A stretch of DNA of 64,000 nt from Natrinema sp. CBA1119 (GTDB lineage: Archaea > Halobacteriota > Halobacteria > Halobacteriales > Natrialbaceae), in assembly GCF_002572525.1 (NCBI RefSeq), contig NZ_PDBS01000008.1:62001-126000 (forward strand), read 5' to 3'. Made by a program: the position numbers and the translations under genes. Shown piece after piece: positions 1 to 8,338 of the stretch. The notes under the pieces are model-generated. The model was not told the origin of the DNA and did no database searches. It saw only the letters and a program-made list of their open reading frames with translations. Positions within the stretch are counted from its first letter, which is position 1, and each line of letters begins with the position of its first letter.

Positions 1-808
1 TTCGCCGGAGATACGTGAAGAGGTCATGAACGCGTTCAGCTATGTCCAGCGAGTGCTCAAGGAGGTGGTCAACCGGGATTCCGGTCAAATAGGCCTTGCC
101 CTCGTGCTTGCAAAGGAAGAGTGCGAAGTCGAGGTCAACCGCGACATCTACATCTTCTTCCCCATCTCTTGAGATTTGGAACTTGTTGTCTGTCTGGGGG
201 ATTATCCGATTCCCGTGTTTGACTGCGTTATACGCGTTCTCGAACTCGAGATAGAAGTTCCCGATATCCTGTATCTGGCCGTCCAGTATTTCGGCTGACT
301 GCTCAACGAGGTCTTCAATCGAGTCTGCCGATAACTCGTCGAGATCTATCTGTTCTAACTGCTCTTCGTCTGCGTCCTCTGTGATGAATCGGTAGCCAAA
401 CAGCGATTCTAGGAGGTCTCGGTAATCGGCCTCGATATCATGGTCGCCCAAGTACTCCGCAACTTCTCCAGCGTTGAGTTTGGTGTAGAACGTCTTCACC
501 TCGCTTGGGTAGGTGGATATGAGATACTTCACTAAGTCTTCTCGTCCCTTGATGTAGGCGAGATAGTAGATACTGAATGCTTCCACGTACTGCATCACAG
601 ACTGGAAGATCTCGACCTTCGAGTGGACGAGGACCTCATCGTCTTTCCCGTCGGTATCTACCTCGACTCCCCGGTTGAGTTTCTGTTTGGAGTCCTGGAT
701 ATGGTAATAGAGGATATCAGGATCGTGGGCTAGGTCGATGAATTCCTCGGGAGTTCGGTCGTCTGATTCTGACGAGAACTCTATACTCCCAAGAAAGTCC
801 TCCGTCAT
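1..808 (-). CDS. Hypothetical acidic protein, C-terminus cut by window edge
   Basis: An open frame runs from an ATG at 808 leftwards off the window without a stop (about 269 codons visible). The protein is acidic, as is usual for haloarchaea, opens with MTEDFLGSIEFSSES, and is rich in aromatic and helical stretches, with no signal peptide, membrane segment or metal-binding motif that I can see. I do not recognise the family. A TATA-like TTTAAATA lies about 27 nt upstream of the ATG, which supports this start and a leaderless transcript. Confidence 0.75.
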   Translation of the reverse strand, partial: MTEDFLGSIEFSSESDDRTPEEFIDLAHDPDILYYHIQDSKQKLNRGVEVDTDGKDDEVLVHSKVEIFQSVMQYVEAFSIYYLAYIKGREDLVKYLISTYPSEVKTFYTKLNAGEVAEYLGDHDIEADYRDLLESLFGYRFITEDADEEQLEQIDLDELSADSIEDLVEQSAEILDGQIQDIGNFYLEFENAYNAVKHGNRIIPQTDNKFQISRDGEEDVDVAVDLDFALFLCKHEGKAYLTGIPVDHLLEHSLDIAERVHDLFTYLRR

Positions 809-828
809 ATTTGACGAGACGAGGAGGG

Positions 829-838
829 TTGTTTAAAT
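829..838 (-). promoter_or_regulatory. TATA box of the first gene
   Basis: Read on the minus strand, CTATTTAAAC is centred about 27 nt before the ATG at 808, the spacing seen for leaderless haloarchaeal promoters. Confidence 0.5.
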
Positions 839-1005
839 AGTTCCGCAAGGATGGAGTGACGCGTTGTCGAGACCAGCTCGTTCGTGTGTTTCTGGTCGTC
901 CCTTCCTTTCGAACATCCCTATTTCTGTAGACAAGCAAATTATTACCGTTTGGATTACACTAAATCCAAAGATAAATTTCATCGTGCCATAAAAACTAAG
1001 CTGAC

Positions 1006-1319
1006 CTATCGGTCCGGCCCACACCTGTGTTGCTGGATTCGTTCTGGCAATCCGACTTTCCCGCAGACTGGACATTCCTGTAACGGCGTCGGCGGCAGGT
1101 CGTTCCAGGCGTCCAGCGCGGCCTCTAACTGTGCTTCCACGATCGGCGAGTCGGTCGTGCGGCGGGCTTTGCGGAGGTGAATGCGAAGCCGTTCACGAAC
1201 GTCACCGAGTCACCGTACCCCTCGCTCGCGAGGACGGTTTCGGCTCCCTCGCCGGCCGCGATATCGGTCGTGTAGATGTACACATCGGTCGCCGTTCCCG
1301 CGCTGAGGTGTTGGGCAGC
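1006..1319 (-). pseudogene. C-terminal remnant of a CxxC zinc-finger protein, frameshifted and IS-disrupted
   Basis: Two minus-strand frames read together give a plausible protein end. The upstream frame reads through VYIYTTDIAAGEGAETVLAS to FVNGFAFTSAK; a frameshift then leads to a helical stretch and the tail ECPVCGKVGLPERIQQHRC before a TAG at 1006. The CPVC..C arrangement looks like a small zinc-binding tail. The 5' part is missing because the IS630 element starts at about 1317. I see no function beyond a probable zinc site. Confidence 0.45.
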
Positions 1320-2384
1320 TATAGTAGTAGTTAGAAATAGTTGCTCGTTTTGGGAATGGAGAGTTGATCAAGAGCGGTATCGATCGCTGTTGTGACCTCA
1401 GTAAGCGAGTCGAAGAATCGGTTGCTAAGTGCTGATTGTAATTGTCTCCAGCACTCCTCAACGGGATTTAGTTCTGGCGAGTATGCCGGCAACGTGACGA
1501 AGGCGAGGTCGTCACGGGCCGCCAGGTCCGTGACGGCCGATGCCTGGAAATACGGTGCTCCATCGAGCACGACGAGTAAGTCATCTTCGAATTCTTTGCA
1601 TAACGCGAGAATGAAATGTTTCGCGTGATCGGCGGTGACGTACTCGGTGAACCGTGAGAAGAAGCACTCGCCGTCTTCGGTAATCGCGCCAAGCAGACAC
1701 GTCCAGTCGCGTTGGCCAGAAAGTTCGACGCTCGGCCGCGTGCCGCGCGGAAACCACGCGGCACGCGGCTCAACCTGGACGGATTTCTTGGTCTGATCGA
1801 TGCAGACTACTGTGGCGTCCATCTCCGCTCGCTTTTTTTTGAGTACGTCGCGGAATTCTTCTGTGTCTGATTCCTCGGCTTCGGCGGCTGTACGGCGCGG
1901 TTTGTGGTAGCTCAATCCAGCTTCTTTGAGTAACCGGCGGCAACTCGGATAGGAGTACTCGACGCCGTAGGTTTCTTCAAGAAACTCCTGGACGAGCGCC
2001 GGCGTCCACGCCGGCGCGTCGATACCGACTTCCTCGGGAGGTTCGTGAACGGTTTGTTCAAACTCTTCTTGCTGTGTTCCTGAGAGCTTTCGTTTTCTCC
2101 CGGATCGATGAGCATCAGAGACGGCTTGCTCAAGCGGTTTGTCCGTATCGAGTCGCATGAGCCAGCTGTAGATCGTTCTTCGACCAGTGTCGTGCCACTC
2201 TGCAAGTTCGGTCTGCGTCAGGCCGTTCTTGTACGCAATCGCCGCTAACAACCGTTGTGTCGGCTTGTTTCCTCAACCTTGCCAAGGGCGTCTTGGAGTT
2301 CTTCGACGGAGATTTCGTCGAAATGGTCCATTGTCTATAGTGACAATCTACGGGCGGAAAGTTCTAACGGTTACTATAGCTGTA
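1317..2384. mobile_element. IS630-family element, about 1.07 kb
   Basis: The left end reads CAGCTATAGTAGTAGTTAGAA and the right end, reverse complemented, reads CAGCTATAGTAACCGTTAGAA, an imperfect terminal repeat matching at 18 of 21 positions. One transposase gene lies between them on the minus strand. A TA dinucleotide follows the right end, but none is visible outside the left repeat, so the exact boundary or target duplication is uncertain. The element interrupts the small zinc-finger gene to its left. Confidence 0.7.
1331..2331 (-). pseudogene. IS630-family transposase with one-base frameshift near the N-terminus
   Basis: The frame starting at the ATG at 2331 (MDHFDEISVEELQDALGKVEE) shifts within about 20 codons. 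The rest (306 residues from MLAAIAYKNG) is intact: an N-terminal helix-turn-helix (TQTELAEWHDTGRRTIYSWL), then the DDE core with D in VVCIDQTKK, D in LVVLDGAPY and E in SPELNPVEECW. Loss of one A in a GAGGAAAAC-like run (about 2268) explains the shift; with it restored the protein would be 333 aa, usual for the haloarchaeal family. The break may be inactivating or may be bypassed by slippage on the A-run. Confidence 0.8.
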
Positions 2385-2621
2385 AAAGTAGTGATTGACG
2401 GACATACTGTTTTAATCAGCAATTCTAACAGCTTCAGTCATTATCGAACCTAGTGATCAATAAGCACGTGTAGTGTACGCTGATTTCATGCTAAAATACA
2501 TCTGAATAATATAATTTCAGCAGAGCCAGATACATCTACTTTTCAGTTAGATAGTCATTCACAGTGCATCAGAGCATATATCCTACGTGATTATATTGGT
2601 CCAGTTATTTGTTATTGTATA

Positions 2622-2864
2622 ATGAACTCTCTTCCGCCCGAAATTCGTGTTCTCCACGTTGATGATGAACCAAATCTGGCAGAACTAACAGCGACGTTTC
2701 TTCATCGAGAAGATGATCGCTTTGCCGTCGAATCGGTGACAAATGTGACCGAGGGTCTAGAGACGTTCGCAGCAGGGGATTTCCACTGCATTGTCTCTGA
2801 CTACGATATGCCAGAACAGACCGGCATTGATTTTCTCGGCCCTGTTGAAACCCTCAGTAGATGA
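2622..2864 (+). pseudogene. Truncated response-regulator receiver domain
   Basis: The 80-residue frame starts like a haloarchaeal CheY-type receiver: VLHVDDEPNLAELTATFL carries the acidic pocket (DD), and SDYDMPEQTGIDFL carries the phosphoacceptor Asp (DYDMP). After GIDFL the homology stops abruptly and a stop follows, so the switch Thr/Ser and Lys of the second half and any output domain are lost. The sequence directly after the break (GTTGAAACCC, then GTGCTGAATACAGGGCGC) looks like an insertion-sequence end, which suggests that a former IS cut this gene. Confidence 0.65.
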
Positions 2865-2946
2865 TATATTTCGGTGGTCGTGCTGAATACAGGGCGCATC
2901 TCTTGCTCTCCATTTACGGTTGTACCTGGTGTAGCCCGAAAACGGG

Positions 2947-3738
2947 TTAGCGTTCTCCAGCTTGTACGTCGAAAGAGGCGGTAATCAGCTCGCCACCGGG
3001 CTTCGCCTGGAGGAAGAGACGGTATCCACCGGTGGTAGGGAATCGAACGGCGAATCGAACGATACCGTCTTCTGGGTTTGTCTCTTCGGGGTGAACGTGA
3101 AGATATGCGAGGTCACCGTCTCGAAGCGCTACGAGGTGGCCGAGTGCACCGAGATACGGATCGAGATGAGCGACGCCGCCTCCGCCCTGATGCACCTCGA
3201 ACTCGATATCGACAGTCTCACCCGCAGGGATCTGGTCTGATGAAAGTTCGACACTGTATCCCTGGACTGCGGCCTCTCGTGTGGTTTGCGGACGCTCTAC
3301 GTACTGAGCCGGCCCCGACGATAGTACATCTACACCGAGTGTCGTCGGCTGACCATCTACCAGGACGTCAACGAATGCCCGGTAAACGCCGGGATCGGGA
3401 AGGACCAACTCTACTGACCACGTCCCGTCGTCGGCCAGTGTCGGATGAAGATGCTGGAAACGCGTGAGGTCACGACGGACGAGAATCAAGTGAGCAAGCT
3501 GGTCATGCGTATCTTCGAACTCTGTGACCACGCCACCATTCTCATCGTGTATCTGGTACGTCCACTTGTGGGTTTTCCCCGGCTCCAATCGCGTCTCGGA
3601 TGCCTCAAGCTGGAGTTGATCTGCGGCGACGGTTAGTCCACCTGGGTGAGCATGACTACCCGCGTCAGTGTACCCGTGAGGAGCATCGTGACCGTGGTGA
3701 GTGACTGTGGACTCCGGATCGTGATTGTCGTTATCCAT
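2947..3738 (-). CDS. Histidine-rich, putative metal-associated two-domain protein (YtkA-like repeats)
   Basis: The protein has 263 residues from the ATG at 3738; an upstream ATG would add 17. The N-terminal 35 residues are His-rich (HHGHDAPHGYTDAGSHAHPGG). Two repeats of a beta-rich module follow, each with a hallmark HLHP/HVHP motif (RFQHLHPTLADDG and AYLHVHPEETNP) and a YRAFV/YRLFL strand. In bacteria and archaea such modules accompany copper or other metal handling, but I infer this only from the motifs. No transmembrane anchor is visible. It lies beside an integrase and between IS remnants, so it may be mobile cargo. Confidence 0.6.
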   Translation of the reverse strand: MDNDNHDPESTVTHHGHDAPHGYTDAGSHAHPGGLTVAADQLQLEASETRLEPGKTHKWTYQIHDENGGVVTEFEDTHDQLAHLILVRRDLTRFQHLHPTLADDGTWSVELVLPDPGVYRAFVDVLVDGQPTTLGVDVLSSGPAQYVERPQTTREAAVQGYSVELSSDQIPAGETVDIEFEVHQGGGGVAHLDPYLGALGHLVALRDGDLAYLHVHPEETNPEDGIVRFAVRFPTTGGYRLFLQAKPGGELITASFDVQAGER

Positions 3739-3882
3739 ACCCAATGTACGCCCGCCATCACCTACTGTCTTGTCCTGCTCGATTATCAACCAATAGAGCC
3801 GGAAACGACGAAATCAGGTCTCTTGGTGAATATATCCTCTCTATGCAGCACCGGGTGATCTACCAGAAGGGTGGTTGTTCGG

Positions 3883-4587
3883 TTATTTGTGGTGGACTCG
3901 ACGGAGTGCATCGGCGGTCGCGGTTCCGGATATCCGGATGTACTTCTGTGCAGTCGCCAGATCACTCCACCCCATCAGGGCCTGTAGCGGCACTGGGGCG
4001 ACGCCTTTGTACGCGTGGTAGCTGGCGGCGGTCGCTCGCAGACAGTGTGGATAGACACGACCTGGGAGATCAGCCTCGCTCGCGGCAGCCTGCACTCGTC
4101 TGTTAATTGTTGACCGTGAGCGGGGAAACGCATCATACCGGTTGGCGAAACGTTCGACACACAGTTCCAGCCGAAGCGAGAGATCGAACGGAATGAGTCG
4201 AGCCGAGGCGACAGTCTTTGGGTGCCACCGGGACGCGAGGGCATCTCCGATCGACAGATCATCGTTGTGGCCGACTTCCTGCCGAGCCTGTCGTCGGCAG
4301 TACCCGCACCGGCAGGGCTCATGTTGTGGGATGCGAATCGTCCGACGGTTCCAATTCACCCACGCAGTATGGAAATGTGCAATCTCGCCAGCGCGAAGCC
4401 CGAGTCGGCCTGCGATGAGACAGATGAATCGCGCTTCGAAATCGTGTGGCGCTGGAAGGCCTGAACACGCTTCCAGCAGGAGTTCGAACTGCCGGTCGGT
4501 GAGGACATCCTCGTGGGTGTGCCGAGTCGTGAGTGCTCGCCGGTGGCGATCTGCCCACTCAGTCGCGGGTTGGTTGTGATGAGACAC
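3883..4587 (-). CDS. Tyrosine recombinase / phage-type integrase
   Basis: This 234-residue protein carries the catalytic signature of tyrosine recombinases: Arg in GLRAGEIAH, H-x-x-R in YPHCLRATAASYH, and a C-terminal LMGWSDLATAQKYI with the nucleophilic Tyr. The usual N-terminal SAM-like arm-binding domain is mostly absent (only about 40 residues precede the core), and a CxCxxC-like cluster (PCRCGYCRR) sits mid-protein. It probably acts in site-specific recombination of this accessory segment. No attachment-site duplication was found nearby. There is no operon partner. Confidence 0.75.
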   Translation of the reverse strand: MSHHNQPATEWADRHRRALTTRHTHEDVLTDRQFELLLEACSGLPAPHDFEARFICLIAGRLGLRAGEIAHFHTAWVNWNRRTIRIPQHEPCRCGYCRRQARQEVGHNDDLSIGDALASRWHPKTVASARLIPFDLSLRLELCVERFANRYDAFPRSRSTINRRVQAAASEADLPGRVYPHCLRATAASYHAYKGVAPVPLQALMGWSDLATAQKYIRISGTATADALRRVHHK

Positions 4588-4918
4588 CCATAGCCGTCCT
4601 CATGCTGAGGAATTGGGAGTACCGCTAAGTTGTGCTGAATAGAGGGCGCGAATCGGTCACCGATGAAGATCGTGATTGGCGCTGCTAGAATCGGTAGAGA
4701 CACGGAGCTTGCTTACTCGCATTATTGCTGAGTATTCCAACCAAACAAGACAGTAGTATAGCGTGTCATAGAATACGTCTCACACCCTCTACCTGACGAT
4801 TATACAGCTCTCAATTCGCGTATGTGGCTGTAGTTTTGCCAGTCATTGATTTTGTTCAAGAGTTGTTTCTTGAACAATTCTTGTTGAGAACCATTGTATG
4901 ACACGCTCCAGTAGTAAC
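4588..4918. other. Intergenic, no gene seen
   Basis: This AT-richer spacer holds no convincing frame. GTGCTGAATAGAGGGCGC near 4629 resembles the IS-end-like sequence near 2881, so it may contain a decayed insertion-sequence end. Confidence 0.4.
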
Positions 4919-5049
4919 CTATGCGGGCGGGTCTGCGTTGTCACCAAATCCACTTCCATATGATTCGATGACTTCCGTAACGGTGACCTCATAAGCATCG
5001 TACCACTCTGTCCACCGCTGTTTCGCGTCTTTGTGTTCTGAATATGGCC
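4919..5049 (-). pseudogene. C-terminal fragment of an unknown gene, cut by an IS6 element
   Basis: On the minus strand an uninterrupted frame of about 42 codons reads YSEHKDAKQRWTEWYDAYEV and ends GSGFGDNADPPA before a TAG at 4919. It runs straight into the terminal repeat of the IS6 element at 5050, so its upstream part was lost. I do not recognise the family. Confidence 0.4.
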
Positions 5050-5738
5050 GTGTTTAGTTAAGCGTGAAAAGTGAGGCGGCACGATTTTGTGCTGGTCTAT
5101 GGCAAAAATCGACCGCCTCAACGGTTGTAGCGACTGGATCGATTTGAGTTTTGTGGAGCGAGAGCGGACACCGCGTCAGCTAATGGAGCTCGGTATTCGA
5201 CTCCACCTTGCTGGACTATCGCTTTCGAATACCGTTCGAGAACTCGAGAAGTTCGGTGTCGAGCGTTCGCGAAAGGCTGTTCACGATTGGGTACAGAAAG
5301 CTGATCTACAGCCAACAACTGATGCGAATCCGAATCACGTTGCGCTCGACGAAACCGTGATTCGAATCGATGATCACCAGTATTGGCTGTATGCTGCAGT
5401 CGATCCTGAAACGAACAGAATCCTCCATATGCGGTTATTTTCGACGACTACGACCGCATTGACTGAACGGTTTCTGCGAGAACTAATCGAGAAACACGAT
5501 GTCGAAGACGCTGTGTTTCTCGTCGATGGCGCACAACATCTCCAGACAGCACTCCGCCGACACGGACTCCGATTTCGATACGAAAAACAGGGAAATCGGA
5601 ACGCTGTCGAACGTATCTTTCGAGAGATAAAACGACGTACCTCTTCATTCTCTAACTGTTTCAGCCACGTCAAACCATCAACCGCAGAATCATGGCTCCA
5701 GGCCTTCGCTGTCTGGCAGAATGCTACAAACTAAACAC
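5050..5738. mobile_element. IS6-family insertion sequence (689 bp)
   Basis: The inverted ends GTGTTTAGTT (5050-5059) and AACTAAACAC (5729-5738) bound one plus-strand transposase. No 8-bp target duplication is visible, so the flanks may have been rearranged by replicative cointegration, which is typical of IS6 elements. It cuts a minus-strand gene on its left and probably the 5' end of the regulator on its right. Confidence 0.8.
5099..5734 (+). CDS. IS6-family transposase
   Basis: This 211-residue transposase starts at the ATG at 5099 (MAKIDRLNGCSDWIDLSFVE); a start 12 nt upstream is possible but adds no homology. The DDE triad is readable: D in VALDETVIRI, D in DAVFLVDGAQH and E in NAVERIFREIKRRT. 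The length is normal for haloarchaeal IS6 transposases, and this is the only intact IS6 transposase in the window. Two other IS6 copies (9492 and 43380) are decayed. Confidence 0.9.
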   Translation: MAKIDRLNGCSDWIDLSFVERERTPRQLMELGIRLHLAGLSLSNTVRELEKFGVERSRKAVHDWVQKADLQPTTDANPNHVALDETVIRIDDHQYWLYAAVDPETNRILHMRLFSTTTTALTERFLRELIEKHDVEDAVFLVDGAQHLQTALRRHGLRFRYEKQGNRNAVERIFREIKRRTSSFSNCFSHVKPSTAESWLQAFAVWQNATN

Positions 5739-5755
5739 GACCCCTGATAGGGAGG

Positions 5756-6391
5756 GTGGAAATAAGTCCTCCGCTGGGGCAAGTTTCTCTAGAAAGTGTT
5801 CCAGATATGGAGCTTCTTTTTGAGGATATCCGTTCGGCAGGGGATGAACCGTGGAAGATAATTGTATGGGCAATGGGCGACGACTTTGAAAAATACGAAA
5901 GTACACTCACTATAGGTCCAACGATTGATACTTATGATTGTCTAACAAAATTGCCAGAGAAACGTTTGTATGGGCTAAGGCTATCAGATGAGGGGCAACA
6001 CCAAACAATCCATACGGTTTCTGTAGAACACGACATAACGATTATTCGTCTTACTGCGACGGCTTACAAGGAAGAACTTTTAGCTCGATTTCCGTCACGC
6101 GATGCAGTTGTTCATTTGCGAAAGGCTTGTCTTGAACGGAATCGACGATTCGAATTGCTTAACCTCTATGAAGAAAAATCGGTAAAGAAGGATGGGGGCC
6201 TTGAAAGCCGATACGGTATTACGACCGGGCAAAAGGAGGCTCTTCTTACTGCTCTTGAAAAAGGCTATTTCAATGTACCGAGGGAAACAACAATGGATGA
6301 GATCGCTGAGGAACTCTGCATCTCTACATCCGCTCTGTCAACTCGGCTTCGGCGTGGACAGCAAGCACTGCTTCTCAATACATTAGCCTAA
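5756..6391 (+). CDS. Bacterio-opsin activator (Bat)-type HTH-10 regulator, 5' end probably truncated
   Basis: The last 70 residues match the haloarchaeal HTH-10 family: a linker (LESRYGITTGQKEALLTALE), then a winged helix with YFNVPRETTMDEIAEEL and the recognition helix ISTSALSTRLRRGQ. Family members are DNA-binding regulators that respond to sensors. The N-terminal part (about 140 residues) is a poorly conserved sensory region. The frame stays open back to the IS6 end only 17 nt upstream, so the native start was probably removed by that insertion. A HalOD1 gene follows 68 nt downstream in the same direction. Confidence 0.7.
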   Translation: MEISPPLGQVSLESVPDMELLFEDIRSAGDEPWKIIVWAMGDDFEKYESTLTIGPTIDTYDCLTKLPEKRLYGLRLSDEGQHQTIHTVSVEHDITIIRLTATAYKEELLARFPSRDAVVHLRKACLERNRRFELLNLYEEKSVKKDGGLESRYGITTGQKEALLTALEKGYFNVPRETTMDEIAEELCISTSALSTRLRRGQQALLLNTLA

Positions 6392-6459
6392 GGGGAGACC
6401 ATATAAACTCCGGAGAGGGTGAGGCCGATGAAATACAGACACCGACGTTTGACTATCAA

Positions 6460-6705
6460 GTGATGACACCGAGCTTGATACAGAACAAACCACCAGTAAA
6501 CGCAGTAACCGAAGCCGTAGCAGAAGCAACCGACAGTAACCCACTGGAACTTCCTCCGCTATACGACGCTATAGACCCAGACGCATTGAATACACTATTC
6601 AATGGATCCGAAACGAACATCCAAGTGCTATTCCAATACGCAGGTTTCGAGATAGTAGTACAAGATGGGGAGGTTGAGATAGAACCACTTCAGGGAGAGT
6701 TCTGA
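6460..6705 (+). CDS. HalOD1 output-domain protein
   Basis: This 81-residue protein is a stand-alone HalOD1 (halobacterial output domain 1): PVNAVTEAVAEATDSNPLEL, PPLYDAIDPDALNTLF and a C-terminal VLFQYAGFEIVVQDGEVEIE are in the canonical order. HalOD1 proteins are thought to act as small output or adaptor modules of haloarchaeal signalling; the biochemical role is unknown. It lies just downstream of the HTH-10 regulator and may be co-transcribed with it. Confidence 0.8.
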   Translation: MMTPSLIQNKPPVNAVTEAVAEATDSNPLELPPLYDAIDPDALNTLFNGSETNIQVLFQYAGFEIVVQDGEVEIEPLQGEF

Positions 6706-6954
6706 TTTTGAGGCTTCAGCACATAAGTGGAGGAGTTTATTGACATTCATTCTAACTGAATAGTCCTGTTGCTCACTTTGCTGATCATATTCAAGAACGT
6801 TAATAGACCATAATCCGCGTTAACCAAATATGAGTTCGTGCTGAATTCATGCCTTTTACTTATCACGCTTCCGTGGAAATAGCTTGGGTCTGATAGAATC
6901 CTCGTTGCTCGATAAGCACACGTAGTTGCCGTTCAGTACAGGCCGAGGAGTTAC

Positions 6955-7220
6955 CGCTGCCAGCATCCGCGAGCGAAGCGAGCGGTTTGCTACGAGAGAG
7001 CATCGCTCTCTCGTCACTGAGCCGAGCTTCGCTCGGCGAGGTCCAAAAGAGCGCTCTGCGCTCTTTTGAAGATCACGAAAGCGCGCTGAGCGCTTTCGAA
7101 CGACACCGCCGGAGCGGGCGAAGCCCGCGGAGGCGGCCTTTTTAGCGTAGATTTTTGCGCCGAGTGGTTCCGAACGAAGTGAGGAATCCCGAGGCGGAAA
7201 AAGGTACTTGCGCACACCTA
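6955..7220. repeat. Array of consecutive GC-rich stem-loops
   Basis: At least six back-to-back perfect or near-perfect hairpins are visible, for example GAGAGAGC-AT-GCTCTCTC, GCCGAGC-TTC-GCTCGGC, AAAAGAGCGC-TCT-GCGCTCTTTT and GAAAGCGC-GCTGA-GCGCTTTC, then GGGC-GAAG-CCCG. The short frames across it are very basic and do not look like haloarchaeal proteins, so I read it as non-coding. Similar GCTCGCTTCGCTCGC motifs recur at 19160-19200 and inside the MITE at 41411. Confidence 0.6.
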
Positions 7221-7537
7221 CGTAATGGATAGTTCACCATAACCTGGATGAAGAAAACCCTAGGAATTGTCCTCTACTCTTTCGAACGTTGCAGAGTGAA
7301 AAGGGGAAGTTAGCCCCTTGGTTCGCCGTCTAAGATCGTCCCAGCGGTGGTGGTGCTCACGGAAGCGAGTCCGCTCCTTGATCTACCTCCAGTACATAGT
7401 CAGCTACTGGAAGCAGATCATGACCAAGCATGTAACCAATCCACATAGTCGTTCGCCTCACGATCGCAAGCCACCTACGGGGGTAGTTATGTTGCTTGGA
7501 AAGAAACTCGGATGAGGAGCGGATCAGAGGCTATTGC
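7221..7537. other. Intergenic, possibly decayed coding sequence
   Basis: No gene can be supported. A minus-strand frame ending at 7357 (MWIGYMLGHDLLPVADYVLE) is protein-like but short, has no start of its own and lies directly downstream of the reductase gene, so it may be a remnant. Confidence 0.3.
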
Positions 7538-8338
7538 TTACAGATCAAGCCCGCCGTTGATGTCGATAACCTCACCGGTAATATAGCCCGATTCCTCGCT
7601 GGCAAGGTAGCGAACAAGCCCTGCAATCTCGCTCACGTGAGCGAACCGCTCAAGCGGGATATCCGCACGGAGATCGTCCTGAATCTCGTCCGGAATCGCT
7701 TCGACCATCTCCGTCAATGTGAAGCCGGGTGCGATACAGTTCGCCGTTGCTCCTGCATCCGCCAATTCGAGTGCGAGCGACCGGGTGAAGCCGAACAGCC
7801 CGCTTTTCGCCGCCGCATAGTTCGCTTGGCCGACGTTCCCCTGTTTCCCGATCACGCTCGAGATACTGATAACCCGTCCATCGTCGACGGTAGCTAAATC
7901 GTCGTAGAATGCCTTGGTGCAATTGAACGACCCGTGGAGGGAGACATCGATCACACGGTGCCAGTCCTCATGACTCATATTGGCGAGCGTGCAATCGGCT
8001 GTGATCCCGGCGTTGTTGACGAGGACGTCGATCGGCCCAAACGAGTCCTGAATTGCCTCGCGCATCGCATCGACCTCATCACGGTTCGTGACATCGGCTT
8101 GGACCGGATGGGCCGTTCCCTCGGTCTCAGCGTCCGTGATCACGTCAGCGACCTCGTGGGCGGCAGCCTCCGACGACCGATAGTTCACGATAACAGTTGC
8201 ACCGTGACGACCCAGTTCACGTGCGATCCCGCGTCCAATACCACATGAGCCGCCGGTGACGAGACACGTCCGGCCCGCAAGTGGTTGGCGAGACGGCTGT
8301 TCCAGTTCGGGTGGCCGCTCTTTCTGTTTGACACTCAT
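7538..8338 (-). CDS. SDR-family 3-oxoacyl/acetoacetyl-CoA reductase (PhaB/FabG-like)
   Basis: This 266-residue short-chain dehydrogenase should catalyse NAD(P)H-dependent reduction of a 3-oxoacyl thioester. It has the Rossmann dinucleotide motif TGGSCGIGRGIA (residues about 28-39), NNAG, the catalytic Ser in ISSVIGKQGN and YAAAK with Tyr and Lys. The 25-residue N-terminal extension and overall pattern resemble haloarchaeal acetoacetyl-CoA reductases that feed polyhydroxyalkanoate synthesis. No phaEC synthase genes are nearby, so that role is inferred. Its ATG overlaps the upstream stop by 4 nt (ATGA), making it the last gene of a three-gene minus-strand operon. Confidence 0.8.
   Translation of the reverse strand: MSVKQKERPPELEQPSRQPLAGRTCLVTGGSCGIGRGIARELGRHGATVIVNYRSSEAAAHEVADVITDAETEGTAHPVQADVTNRDEVDAMREAIQDSFGPIDVLVNNAGITADCTLANMSHEDWHRVIDVSLHGSFNCTKAFYDDLATVDDGRVISISSVIGKQGNVGQANYAAAKSGLFGFTRSLALELADAGATANCIAPGFTLTEMVEAIPDEIQDDLRADIPLERFAHVSEIAGLVRYLASEESGYITGEVIDINGGLDL

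Noticed and set aside
6856-7215. 119-aa minus-strand frame across the stem-loop series
   Set aside because: The translation is basic and mirrors the inverted repeats; no start context.
7318-7515. 65-aa plus-strand basic frame
   Set aside because: Basic composition, no homology; the opposite strand gives a slightly better but unsupported remnant.
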